The notes: generated by a model not told the origin, from the sequence alone. DNA of 5,302 bases from Microbacteriaceae bacterium (GCA_025463665.1 JAODAY010000098.1:1-5302); one strand, 5' to 3'; counted from the first letter of the stretch, positions 1-5,264 are shown. Translations and numbers: made by a program.

Positions 1-69
1 GAACAACCAGATCTAAACCAAAAGACACAAAATAACACTACACCACGAACAAACCAAATGAAAAGAACA
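1..69 (+). promoter_or_regulatory. A-rich, G-poor leader upstream of rpmJ
   Basis: These 69 bases contain 40 A, 18 C, 6 G and 5 T, in sharp contrast to the GC-rich genes that follow. With so few G and T residues almost no base pairing is possible, so the transcript here should be single-stranded. I see no TANNNT-type -10 box and no good Shine-Dalgarno sequence; the closest is AAAAGA at 61-66. In related genomes infA lies upstream, and its end is not visible in this window. An unstructured A-rich leader that helps ribosome loading without a strong Shine-Dalgarno is a plausible role, but that is inference. Confidence 0.45.
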
Positions 70-183
70 ATGAAGGTCAACCCCAGCGTCAAGCGCATCT
101 GTGACAAGTGCAAGGTGATCCGTCGCCACGGCAACGTCATGGTCATCTGCGACAACCCGCGGCACAAGCAGCGCCAGGGCTGA
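70..183 (+). CDS. rpmJ: 50S ribosomal protein L36 (bL36), zinc-binding form
   Basis: This 37-residue protein is a complete L36, the smallest large-subunit protein, which binds 23S rRNA. It starts [15 protein letters not shown] and ends with HKQRQG. The four expected zinc ligands are present at C11, C14, C27 and H32, so this is the zinc-containing (C+) type and not the C-minus paralogue made under zinc starvation. An in-frame ATG twelve bases upstream, at 58, would add Met-Lys-Arg-Thr. I chose the ATG at 70 because MKVNPSVK is the conserved family N-terminus; neither start has a convincing Shine-Dalgarno. The gene is too short for many gene finders. It is followed by a 180-nt spacer before rpsM, and its place after infA at the head of the alpha-type operon is typical. 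Confidence 0.96.
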   Translation: MKVNPSVKRICDKCKVIRRHGNVMVICDNPRHKQRQG

Positions 184-202
184 TTCCGGGGATTCCGAGA
201 CA

Positions 203-215
203 CCGCCCCTGGCGG
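203..215 (+). other. Small hairpin in the rpmJ-rpsM spacer
   Basis: CCGCC at 203-207 pairs with GGCGG at 211-215 around a CCT triloop. The stem is only 5 bp and there is no following T run, so it is not a convincing terminator. It lies 20 nt after the rpmJ stop codon. Confidence 0.3.
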
Positions 216-294
216 CTCCTCGATTCCCGGCACGGCGACAACTGAATAGAAATCAGGCGGTACCAGAACCCATCTCGCAGGAGGTGGGGGACAC

Positions 295-313
295 CCCGGG
301 TCGGAGGCCCGGG
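295..313 (+). other. GC-rich hairpin in the rpsM leader
   Basis: CCCGGG at 295-300 and CCCGGG at 308-313 are self-complementary and form a 6-bp stem. It can extend inward by a U-G and a C-G pair to leave a GGA triloop, giving 8 bp in total. A competing GGGG/CCCC pairing (287-290 with 294-297) is also possible. The hairpin ends 35 nt before the rpsM Shine-Dalgarno and has no T tract, so a leader structure or RNA-processing site is more likely than a terminator. Confidence 0.4.
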
Positions 314-363
314 CACCGGAACCGCTCCACACCTCCGACATCTCTCCGAAGGAGAAGCCAGAC

Positions 364-744
364 ATGGCACGTCTCGCCGGCGTCGACATCCCACGCGACA
401 AGCGTGTGGAGGTCGCCCTCACGTACATCTACGGCATCGGCCGCACCCGCGCCCTGCAGACCCTGAGCGTCACGGGGATCAGCGGCGACATCCGCGTCAA
501 GGACCTCACCGACGACCAGCTCGTCGCGCTCCGCGACCACATCGAAGGCACCTTCAAGGTGGAGGGTGACCTCCGTCGCGAGGTCGCCGCCGACATCCGC
601 CGCAAGGTCGAGATCGGCAGCTACGAGGGCATCCGCCACCGCCGCGGCCTGCCCGTGCGCGGTCAGCGCACCAAGACCAACGCGCGCACCCGCAAGGGCC
701 CGAAGCGCACCGTCGCCGGCAAGAAGAAGGCCGGCCGCAAGTAG
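364..744 (+). CDS. rpsM: 30S ribosomal protein S13 (uS13)
   Basis: S13 sits in the head of the small subunit, touches the P-site tRNA and forms bridges to the large subunit. The 126-residue product begins [10 protein letters not shown], has the helix-turn segment [10 protein letters not shown] at 21-30, and carries the conserved basic signature [11 protein letters not shown] at 85-95, continuing through [13 protein letters not shown] to 112. It ends in a lysine/arginine-rich tail (KKKAGRK) that reaches toward the tRNAs. The length and all signature blocks are those of an intact actinobacterial S13. A strong Shine-Dalgarno AAGGAG at 349-354 lies nine bases before the ATG and fixes the start. 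Neighbours rpmJ upstream and rpsK downstream match the usual order. Nothing looks degraded. Confidence 0.98.
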   Translation: MARLAGVDIPRDKRVEVALTYIYGIGRTRALQTLSVTGISGDIRVKDLTDDQLVALRDHIEGTFKVEGDLRREVAADIRRKVEIGSYEGIRHRRGLPVRGQRTKTNARTRKGPKRTVAGKKKAGRK

Positions 745-746
745 TG

Positions 747-770
747 GGATCGCGGGCTCTGCCCGCATCC
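747..770 (+). other. Hairpin in the rpsM-rpsK spacer
   Basis: GCGGGC at 752-757 pairs perfectly with GCCCGC at 761-766 around a TCT triloop. The outer GGAT (747-750) pairs with ATCC (767-770) across a single bulged C at 751, giving a 10-bp interrupted stem that begins two bases after the rpsM stop codon. There is no T run after it, so an intrinsic terminator is unlikely. It could protect the 3' end of rpsM mRNA or attenuate read-through; the sequence alone does not decide. Confidence 0.5.
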
Positions 771-807
771 GCCATCTCGGTCACAGGAATCCAGGAGAGT
801 CAGCCAC

Positions 808-1209
808 ATGGCAGCACCGAAGGCGAGCGCCGCCCGCAAGCCGCGCCGCAAGGAGAAGAAGAACATCGCGGTGGGCCAGGCCCACATCAAGTCGACGTTC
901 AACAACACGATCGTCTCGATCACCGACACCACCGGTGCGGTCATCAGCTGGGCCTCCTCCGGAGGCGTCGGCTTCAAGGGCAGCCGCAAGTCCACGCCGT
1001 TCGCGGCGCAACTCGCGGCCGAGTCCGCTGCGCGCCAGGCGCAGGAGCACGGGATGAAGAAGGTCGACGTCTTCGTCAAGGGCCCCGGCTCGGGACGCGA
1101 GACCGCGATCCGCTCACTTCAGGCCGCAGGGCTCGAGGTCGGCTCGATCAACGACGTCACCCCGCAGGCTCACAACGGCTGCCGGCCGCCGAAGCGCCGC
1201 CGCGTCTGA
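808..1209 (+). CDS. rpsK: 30S ribosomal protein S11 (uS11)
   Basis: S11 is on the platform of the small subunit, near the mRNA exit and the E site. The 133-residue product has a basic N-terminal tail (about residues 5-18), then the conserved core beginning [18 protein letters not shown]. The family signature follows: [19 protein letters not shown], with KGPGSGRE at 91-98, and the C-terminal block [11 protein letters not shown] at 123-133. Length and ends are those of an intact protein. AGGAGA at 793-798, nine bases before the ATG, is a good Shine-Dalgarno. The gene follows rpsM by 63 nt. Mycobacteria and corynebacteria have rpsD next, but here rpoA follows directly, after a structured 207-nt spacer. 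Confidence 0.98.
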   Translation: MAAPKASAARKPRRKEKKNIAVGQAHIKSTFNNTIVSITDTTGAVISWASSGGVGFKGSRKSTPFAAQLAAESAARQAQEHGMKKVDVFVKGPGSGRETAIRSLQAAGLEVGSINDVTPQAHNGCRPPKRRRV

Positions 1210-1219
1210 CACTCGGTCA

Positions 1220-1255
1220 GGGTTCCGCATCGTCAGCTCTGACGGTGCGGAGTCC
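1220..1255 (+). other. Long 17-bp stem hairpin after rpsK
   Basis: CCGCATCGTCAG (1225-1236) pairs with CTGACGGTGCGG (1239-1250) with one G-U pair. The outer bases GGGTT/AGTCC (1220-1224 with 1251-1255) extend the helix with two more G-U pairs. The total is 17 pairs with a two-base CT between the arms; in practice the innermost pair opens to leave a GCTC tetraloop. It starts 10 nt after the rpsK stop. The following bases (GATCCGTGG) contain no T tract, so it is not a classical intrinsic terminator, though actinobacteria do use U-poor hairpins. Attenuation, RNase processing or 3'-end protection are the candidate roles. Confidence 0.65.
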
Positions 1256-1271
1256 GATCCGTGGCGAGGAC

Positions 1272-1289
1272 CGCGCTCTCCGGAGCGCG
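1272..1289 (+). other. Second hairpin in the rpsK-rpoA spacer
   Basis: CGCGCTC at 1272-1278 is perfectly complementary to GAGCGCG at 1283-1289 around a TCCG tetraloop, a 7-bp GC-rich stem. It lies 16 nt downstream of the long rpsK-rpoA hairpin and likewise lacks a T run. Confidence 0.5.
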
Positions 1290-1305
1290 TGGGCCTCGAC
1301 CGACC

Positions 1306-1320
1306 GGGCGCACGGCGCCC
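1306..1320 (+). other. Third hairpin in the rpsK-rpoA spacer
   Basis: GGGCGC at 1306-1311 pairs perfectly with GCGCCC at 1315-1320 around an ACG triloop. It is the third GC-rich stem in about 100 nt. Downstream of it the base composition shifts to AT-richer, unstructured sequence leading to the rpoA ribosome binding site. Confidence 0.45.
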
Positions 1321-1376
1321 ACGGGCAATGACGCTCGCCTCTGCTCGTTCACGACTCAACTCAATAACAACTCGGA

Positions 1377-1396
1377 AGTGTCATATAGCGGACACT
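1377..1396 (+). promoter_or_regulatory. Inverted repeat and AT-rich element before the rpoA ribosome binding site
   Basis: AGTGTC (1377-1382) and GACACT (1391-1396) are a perfect inverted repeat around ATATAGCG. The centre contains TATAGC (1384-1389), which resembles a weak -10 hexamer, but I find no matching -35 at 16-18 bp upstream. The element ends six bases before the Shine-Dalgarno AAAGGA (1403-1408). It could be a small operator, a translational control hairpin or an internal promoter for rpoA-rplQ; none is established from sequence. Confidence 0.3.
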
Positions 1397-1416
1397 CTTT
1401 CGAAAGGAAACCATCA

Positions 1417-2412
1417 GTGCTCATCGCACAGCGCCCCACCCTGGCTGAAGAGAACATCTCGGAGTTCCGTTCGCGGTTCATCATCGAGCCCCTCGAACCC
1501 GGCTTCGGCTACACCCTCGGCAACTCGCTCCGCCGCACCCTTCTCTCCTCGATCCCGGGCGCAGCTGTCACCAGCATTCGCATCGACGGCGTGCAGCACG
1601 AGTTCACGACGATCCCCGGCGTGAAGGAAGACGTCACCGAGATCATCCTGAACATCAAGGGCCTCGTCGTCTCCAGCGAGCACGATGAGCCCATCACGGC
1701 CTACCTGCGCAAGCAGAGCGCCGGCCCCGTCACGGCTGCCGACATCTCGGCTCCCGCCGGCGTCGAGATCCACAACCCCGATCTCGTCATCGCGACCCTG
1801 AACGACAAGGCCAAGTTCGACCTCGAGCTGACCATCGAGCGTGGCCGCGGCTACGTCTCCGCCGCGCAGAACCGCAGCGAGTTCAGCGAGGCCGGTCAGG
1901 TACCGATCGACTCGATCTACTCGCCCGTCCTCAAGGTCACCTACCGCGTCGAGGCGACGCGTGCCGGTGAGCGCACCGACTTCGACCGTCTGGTCGTCGA
2001 CGTGGAGACCAAGCCGGCGATCAGCCCGCGCGACGCCATCGCGTCGGCCGGTCGCACGCTGACCGAGCTGTTCGGTCTGGCTCGCGAGCTCAACACCGCC
2101 GCTGAGGGCATCGAGATCGGCCCAGCGCCGGTCGACGCCGTTCTCTCCAGCGAACTGAGCATGCCGATCGAAGACCTCGACCTCTCCGTGCGCAGCTACA
2201 ACTGCCTCAAGCGCGAAGGCATCAACACCGTGAGTGAACTCGTCGCCCTGTCGGAGACGCAGCTCATGAACATTCGCAACTTCGGTCAGAAGTCGGTCGA
2301 CGAGGTCAAGGACAAGCTCGTCGAGATGGGACTGTCCCTCAAGGACTCGGGTCCCGGCTTCGATGGCGCCCACTTCTACGGCGGCTACGACGACGAAGAG
2401 CCCACCGCCTAA
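1417..2412 (+). CDS. rpoA: DNA-directed RNA polymerase subunit alpha
   Basis: Alpha dimerises to nucleate assembly of the RNA polymerase core, and its C-terminal domain contacts promoter UP elements and activators. The 331-residue product has an N-terminal domain with the dimer/assembly motif [20 protein letters not shown] at 26-45, then a linker near 225-245. The C-terminal domain from about 249 contains [11 protein letters not shown] and [12 protein letters not shown]259, N288, G290, K292 and S293 line up with E. coli R265, N294, G296, K298 and S299, so the DNA-binding surface is intact. The C-terminus is acidic (YDDEEPTA). I start at the GTG at 1417, with AAAGGA (1403-1408) eight bases upstream, giving the expected LIAQRPTL N-terminus. 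The frame stays open upstream to 1261, but that stretch is non-conserved leader. It is followed by rplQ, 46 nt on. Confidence 0.98.
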   Translation: MLIAQRPTLAEENISEFRSRFIIEPLEPGFGYTLGNSLRRTLLSSIPGAAVTSIRIDGVQHEFTTIPGVKEDVTEIILNIKGLVVSSEHDEPITAYLRKQSAGPVTAADISAPAGVEIHNPDLVIATLNDKAKFDLELTIERGRGYVSAAQNRSEFSEAGQVPIDSIYSPVLKVTYRVEATRAGERTDFDRLVVDVETKPAISPRDAIASAGRTLTELFGLARELNTAAEGIEIGPAPVDAVLSSELSMPIEDLDLSVRSYNCLKREGINTVSELVALSETQLMNIRNFGQKSVDEVKDKLVEMGLSLKDSGPGFDGAHFYGGYDDEEPTA

Positions 2413-2458
2413 TTCTGGCGATCTCGACTTTCGACTTCTTACATCTGGAGATTAACTA

Positions 2459-2989
2459 ATGGCAGCACCAACCAAGGGACCGCGCCTCGGCGGCGGACCG
2501 GCGCATGAGCGTCACATGCACGCGAACCTCGCGGCATCGCTCATCACCCACAAGAGCATCAAGACCACCGAGACGAAGGCCAAGCGCATGCGCCCCGTCT
2601 TCGAGCGTCTGATCACGTTTGCAAAGCGTGGCGACCTGCACGCCCGTCGTCGCGTTCTCGCGACGATCGGCGACAAGACCGTCGTGCACGAACTTTTCAC
2701 CGAGGTCGCGCCGCTCGTCGCCCTTCGCGAGGGTGGCTACACCCGCATCACCAAGCTTGGCTTCCGCAAGGGTGACAACGCTTCGATGGTGCAGATCGAG
2801 CTCGTTCTCGAGCCCGTGACCCCGAAGGCGAAGTCGGCCAAGAAGTCGGCTGCAGCGGCAACCGCCGTCGCGCCCGTCGAGGCCGAGACCGTCGTTGAGG
2901 AGCCCACCGAGGCCCCCGTCGACGAGGCCCCCGTCGACGAGACTGCCCCGGAGGAGACCGAAGAAGTCGCCACCGAGGACGCCAAGTAG
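2459..2989 (+). CDS. rplQ: 50S ribosomal protein L17 (bL17) with long acidic C-terminal tail
   Basis: L17 binds 23S rRNA near the polypeptide exit tunnel. The 176-residue product has the N-terminal signature [14 protein letters not shown] at 5-18 and the core's closing block [20 protein letters not shown] at 94-113. The family core is about 118-125 residues. Here roughly 58 residues follow it: first a Lys/Ala stretch ([13 protein letters not shown]), then a Glu/Pro/Val-rich acidic tail with the repeat [10 protein letters not shown] and ending EVATEDAK. Such tails are seen in actinobacterial L17 and are expected to be disordered; their role is unknown to me. GGAG at 2447-2450 lies eight bases before the ATG. 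The stop codon is 14 nt before a strong terminator, so rplQ is the last gene of the unit. Confidence 0.97.
   Translation: MAAPTKGPRLGGGPAHERHMHANLAASLITHKSIKTTETKAKRMRPVFERLITFAKRGDLHARRRVLATIGDKTVVHELFTEVAPLVALREGGYTRITKLGFRKGDNASMVQIELVLEPVTPKAKSAKKSAAAATAVAPVEAETVVEEPTEAPVDEAPVDETAPEETEEVATEDAK
2909..2938 (+). repeat. Perfect 15-bp tandem duplication inside rplQ
   Basis: GAGGCCCCCGTCGAC occurs twice back to back (2909-2923 and 2924-2938) and encodes Glu-Ala-Pro-Val-Asp twice in the acidic tail of L17. Its length is a multiple of three, so copy-number change keeps the frame. The identical DNA, including synonymous positions, points to recent slippage or duplication. Confidence 0.75.
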
Positions 2990-3003
2990 TCCAACGCTTC
3001 ACC

Positions 3004-3037
3004 GGAACGGCCCCGCTCATCGAGCGGGGCCGTTCTT
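3004..3037 (+). terminator. Intrinsic terminator after rplQ
   Basis: AACGGCCCCGCTC (3006-3018) and GAGCGGGGCCGTT (3022-3034) form a perfect 13-bp stem with an ATC triloop. G3005-C3035 and a G3004-U3036 pair extend it. The right arm runs into TTCTT, a short U-rich end. This is the strongest terminator in the window and marks the end of the rpmJ/rpsM/rpsK/rpoA/rplQ transcription unit. The opposite strand has no T run beyond the stem, so it is probably one-directional. Confidence 0.9.
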
Positions 3038-3104
3038 GCGTGCGGGGCGGGGTTTGGTCGCGCGGGTGGGGCCGCGTGCGGGGCAGCGGTGCGGTCGCGC
3101 GGGT
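3038..3104 (+). repeat. Degenerate direct repeat in the GC-rich spacer
   Basis: Two imperfect copies of about 30 nt lie 36-37 nt apart. Each has GCGTGCGGGGC (3038-3048 and 3074-3084), then a divergent 7-8 nt filler, then GGTCGCGCGGGT (3056-3067 and 3093-3104). The blocks of 11 and 12 bp are identical. No gene or terminal inverted repeats are associated with it. It looks like an old tandem duplication in non-coding DNA between the rplQ terminator and the truA promoter. Confidence 0.55.
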
Positions 3105-3189
3105 CGCCCGCCGTCTGGCGTCACGCGGATGGTCGGGGCGAGTGCCCCCGCGGTGGACCCTCGGTGAAAGGAAGCACGCCGGCTCAGCC

Positions 3190-3195
3190 TAGACT
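3190..3195 (+). promoter_or_regulatory. Probable -10 box of a leaderless truA promoter
   Basis: TAGACT matches the actinobacterial TANNNT -10 pattern. It ends six bases before the GTG at 3202, so transcription would start at or next to the start codon. The -35 region (around 3167-3172, AAAGGA) does not resemble TTGACA, which is common in actinobacterial promoters that depend mainly on the -10. The lack of a Shine-Dalgarno near the truA start supports this reading. Confidence 0.55.
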
Positions 3196-3201
3196 CGCTG
3201 C

Positions 3202-4158
3202 GTGATGAGCGAAGCAACCAGGCGGCTGCGTCTCGAGATCTCCTACGACGGATCGAACTTCTCCGGCTGGAGCAACCAGCCCGGTTTGCGCACGGTGCAG
3301 GGCGTGATCGAAGCCGCCCTCGCGACGGTGCTCGCCCGTTTCGGCCCGGCCCCCGTGCTCACCGTCGCCGGCCGCACCGACGCCGGGGTGCACGCCCTCG
3401 GCCAGGTCGCCCACGTCGATCTCACCCCCGCGCAGGTCGCGAAGCTCGAGCGCCACCGGGGCAAGGCAGCGTCGCCGCAGACCAGCGCCCCCGCCACGTT
3501 GCAGCGCAGGCTCAACGGCATCGCCGGGCTCAACAGCGACGTCTGGATCACGGGCGTCAGCTGGGCACCGGAGGGCTTCGACGCACGTTTCTCGGCGGTG
3601 TGGCGACGCTACGAATACAGAATCGCGGATGCCACGGCGCCCCGCAACCCGCTCGTGCGCAGTCACACCCTCTGGCACCCGGTACCGCTCGACGGGGCGG
3701 CCATGGATCTCGCCGCGTTCTCGCTCGTCGGCTTGCACGACTGGGCCTCGTACTGCAAACCCCGCGACGGTTCGACGACGATCCGCGACCTGCAGCAGTT
3801 CCGCTGGCAGCGCCGGGATGACGGTGTGCTCGTGGCCCGGGTGGTGGCCGACGCCTTCTGCCACAGCATGGTGCGGGCCCTCGTCGGCGCGTGCGTCGCC
3901 GTGGGGGAGCACAAGCTCGGCATAGAGAGCGTCGTCGAGATCCGTGAGCAGATGTCACGCATCTCCGACTTCAAGGTCATGCCCGCGAAGGGTCTCACGC
4001 TCATGGAGGTCGGCTACCCCGACGACGCCGATCTCGGCGAGAGGGCCGAGCAGACGCGGGCCAGGCGTGGAGCCGTCACATTCAGCGAGCCGCGCGAGGC
4101 CGCACCGGGGCCCGCGCGGCATGCGGTGAGTTTGACCGCACCACCCTCCGTCGACTAA
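3202..4158 (+). CDS. truA: tRNA pseudouridine(38-40) synthase TruA
   Basis: TruA isomerises uridines 38, 39 and 40 in the anticodon arm of many tRNAs to pseudouridine, which stabilises decoding. The 318-residue product starts with the first strand LRLEISYDGSNFSGW (9-23). It carries the catalytic motif AGRTDAGVHALGQVAH with the nucleophile D60, followed by RRYEYRI, LHDWASYCKP and FCHSMVRALVG, all conserved TruA blocks. An insertion around 92-110 (KLERHRGKAASPQTSAP) and a C-terminal extension of about 45 residues after MEVGYPDD make it longer than E. coli TruA (270 residues). The start is either GTG 3202 or ATG 3205; an in-frame TAG at 3190 rules out anything longer. There is no Shine-Dalgarno in range. 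The order rplQ-truA-rplM is typical of this group. Confidence 0.96.
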   Translation: MMSEATRRLRLEISYDGSNFSGWSNQPGLRTVQGVIEAALATVLARFGPAPVLTVAGRTDAGVHALGQVAHVDLTPAQVAKLERHRGKAASPQTSAPATLQRRLNGIAGLNSDVWITGVSWAPEGFDARFSAVWRRYEYRIADATAPRNPLVRSHTLWHPVPLDGAAMDLAAFSLVGLHDWASYCKPRDGSTTIRDLQQFRWQRRDDGVLVARVVADAFCHSMVRALVGACVAVGEHKLGIESVVEIREQMSRISDFKVMPAKGLTLMEVGYPDDADLGERAEQTRARRGAVTFSEPREAAPGPARHAVSLTAPPSVD

Positions 4159-4161
4159 TCT
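4132..4161 (+). promoter_or_regulatory. Promoter for rplM-rpsI inside the 3' end of truA
   Basis: TTGACC at 4132-4137 is a close -35 match. It is followed by an 18-bp spacer and TAATCT at 4156-4161, a TANNNT -10 whose first three bases are the truA stop codon TAA. Transcription should start near 4168-4169. The pair is the best sigma-70-type promoter in the window and is well placed to drive rplM and rpsI. Confidence 0.65.
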
Positions 4162-4167
4162 TGACCC

Positions 4168-4303
4168 TTGGTGTCTACGCCCCTGTGCCCGACGCCCGAT
4201 CATGAGCCCTCCACCGGCGTCGTTCCCTCGCATTGCGTCGAGTTAACGGTCCATCGGAGCGGGATTCACGAACACCTCACTCGATCAAGAAGGCAGCACT
4301 ACT
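4168..4303 (+). promoter_or_regulatory. Long 5' leader of rplM
   Basis: If transcription starts near 4168, rplM has a leader of about 135 nt. CGACGCC (4190-4196) can pair with GGCGTCG (4216-4222) around a 19-nt loop; the rest shows no strong stem by eye. The Shine-Dalgarno AGAAGG is at 4288-4293, ten bases before the GTG. Ribosomal-protein leaders often bind their own product to shut off translation, and L13 leaders of that kind are known in Firmicutes. Whether this leader does so is inference. Confidence 0.35.
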
Positions 4304-4681
4304 GTGACTCGTACTTTTTCCCCCAAGCCGGAGGATGTCCAGCGCGAATGGCTCATCATTGACGCTGAGAACATCGTTCTCGGCCGTCTTGCCAGCCACG
4401 TTGCGGCGCTCCTGCGCGGCAAGCACAAGGCGACGTTCTCCCCCAGCATGGACATGGGCGACTTCGTCATCATCATCAACGCAGAGAAGATCGCCCTGAC
4501 CGGCGCGAAGCTGCTGCAGAAGAAGGCCTACCGCCACTCGGGTTACCCGGGCGGCCTGACGGCTACCACCTACGCCGAGCTGCTCGAGAAGCACCCGACG
4601 CGCGCCGTCGAGAAGGCTGTGCGCGGCATGCTCCCCAAGAACTCGATTGGTCGCGAACAGCTGACCAAGCTCAAGGTCTAA
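4304..4681 (+). CDS. rplM: 50S ribosomal protein L13 (uL13), cut short by an in-frame TAA
   Basis: L13 is an early-assembly protein of the large subunit that binds 23S rRNA. The 125 residues show a normal N-terminus ([16 protein letters not shown]), VLGRLAS at 25-31, [12 protein letters not shown] ending at 84 and [14 protein letters not shown] at 100-113, then QLTKLKV. The family continues after KLKV with tyrosine and a conserved tail (E. coli: KLKVYAGNEH...). Here the tyrosine position is TAA (4679-4681). The next 22 codons stay in frame, encode the expected tail and end at TAG 4748. Full length would be 148 residues, the usual actinobacterial size. A one-base TAC to TAA change explains it. 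The GTG start is set by AGAAGG at 4288-4293. The gene is essential in well-studied bacteria, so a truncated but working L13, a sequence error or read-through are all possible. Confidence 0.9.
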   Translation: MTRTFSPKPEDVQREWLIIDAENIVLGRLASHVAALLRGKHKATFSPSMDMGDFVIIINAEKIALTGAKLLQKKAYRHSGYPGGLTATTYAELLEKHPTRAVEKAVRGMLPKNSIGREQLTKLKV

Positions 4682-4750
4682 ACCGGCACCGAGCACCCTC
4701 ACGCTGCTCAGCAGCCGAAGATCTACACCCTTTCCCAGGTCGCTCAGTAG
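4682..4750 (+). pseudogene. Orphaned in-frame 3' end of rplM
   Basis: Reading straight on from the TAA at 4679-4681 gives [19 protein letters not shown] then VAQ, and stops at TAG 4748-4750. This matches the normal L13 C-terminus (EHPHAAQQP is a hallmark). It has no start codon or ribosome binding site of its own, so it would only be translated by read-through. Its intact frame shows that any nonsense change is very recent or not real. Confidence 0.75.
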
Positions 4751-4781
4751 CGCCGGCTTAGAAACTAAGGACGTAACTACC

Positions 4782-5264
4782 GTGGCTCAAATTTCAGACA
4801 TCATCGAGGCTCCGCAGAGCTACTCGACCGAGACGCCCGCAGAGGCCGCCGTCAAGGCTCCCCGTGCAGTGCTCAACGTTCCCGGCGCAGCCGTCGGACG
4901 TCGCAAGCAGGCCATCGCCCGCGTGCGCATCACCCCCGGTACCGGCACCGCAACCGTCAACGGTCGCGAGCTCGCCGAGTACTTCCCCAACAAGCTGCAC
5001 CAGCAGCTGATCAACGATCCCTTCAAGGTTCTCGATCTGCTCGGCAGCTACGACGTGATCGCCAAGATCACTGGTGGTGGCCCCTCCGGCCAGGCTGGCG
5101 CTCTGCGTCTGGCCATCGCGCGTTCGCTCAACGGCATCGACCGTGAGAACAACCGCGCTGCTCTCAAGAAGGCTGGCTTCCTCACTCGTGACGCTCGCGT
5201 CATCGAGCGCAAGAAGGCCGGTCTCAAGAAGGCTCGCAAGGCGCCGCAGTACTCGAAGCGCTGA
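4782..5264 (+). CDS. rpsI: 30S ribosomal protein S9 (uS9)
   Basis: S9 lies in the head of the small subunit, and its C-terminal tail reaches the P-site tRNA anticodon stem. The 160-residue product has a non-conserved, mostly acidic N-terminal tail of about 37 residues, as in other actinobacteria (the E. coli protein has 130). The S9 core follows: [16 protein letters not shown] from 38, [19 protein letters not shown] from 98, and the basic end [19 protein letters not shown], with the diagnostic SKR at 158-160. The GTG start has AAGGA at 4767-4771, ten bases upstream. It follows rplM, the usual L13-S9 pair, and probably shares the promoter at 4132-4161. No terminator separates it from glmM. Confidence 0.98.
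   Translation: MAQISDIIEAPQSYSTETPAEAAVKAPRAVLNVPGAAVGRRKQAIARVRITPGTGTATVNGRELAEYFPNKLHQQLINDPFKVLDLLGSYDVIAKITGGGPSGQAGALRLAIARSLNGIDRENNRAALKKAGFLTRDARVIERKKAGLKKARKAPQYSKR

Noticed and set aside
253..768. Open frame of 171 codons on the minus strand opposite rpsM
   Set aside because: It covers the well-conserved rpsM, gives an Ala/Val/Asp-rich product without motifs and has no convincing ribosome binding site.
1261..1416. N-terminal extension of RpoA from an earlier GTG
   Set aside because: The added 52 residues are unlike any alpha subunit and cross two hairpins and the AT-rich leader. GTG 1417 has a good Shine-Dalgarno and the conserved N-terminus.
1414..2373. Long open frame of 319 codons on the minus strand opposite rpoA
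   Set aside because: It mirrors rpoA codon structure in a high-GC gene, has a low-complexity Asp/Val/Leu-rich product and no recognisable domain; a shadow frame.
3098..3112. GCGGG/CCCGC hairpin in the GC-rich spacer as a second terminator
   Set aside because: Only a 5-bp stem with no T tract, expected by chance in such GC-rich DNA.
3164..3205. Thirteen-codon leader frame (GTG to TGA) overlapping the truA start
   Set aside because: It has no ribosome binding site, and the predicted truA transcript starts downstream of it; the TGA/ATG overlap is probably chance.
3184..3912. Open frame of 242 codons on the minus strand opposite truA
   Set aside because: Composition is typical of antisense frames in GC-rich genes, with no motif; truA on the + strand is unambiguous.
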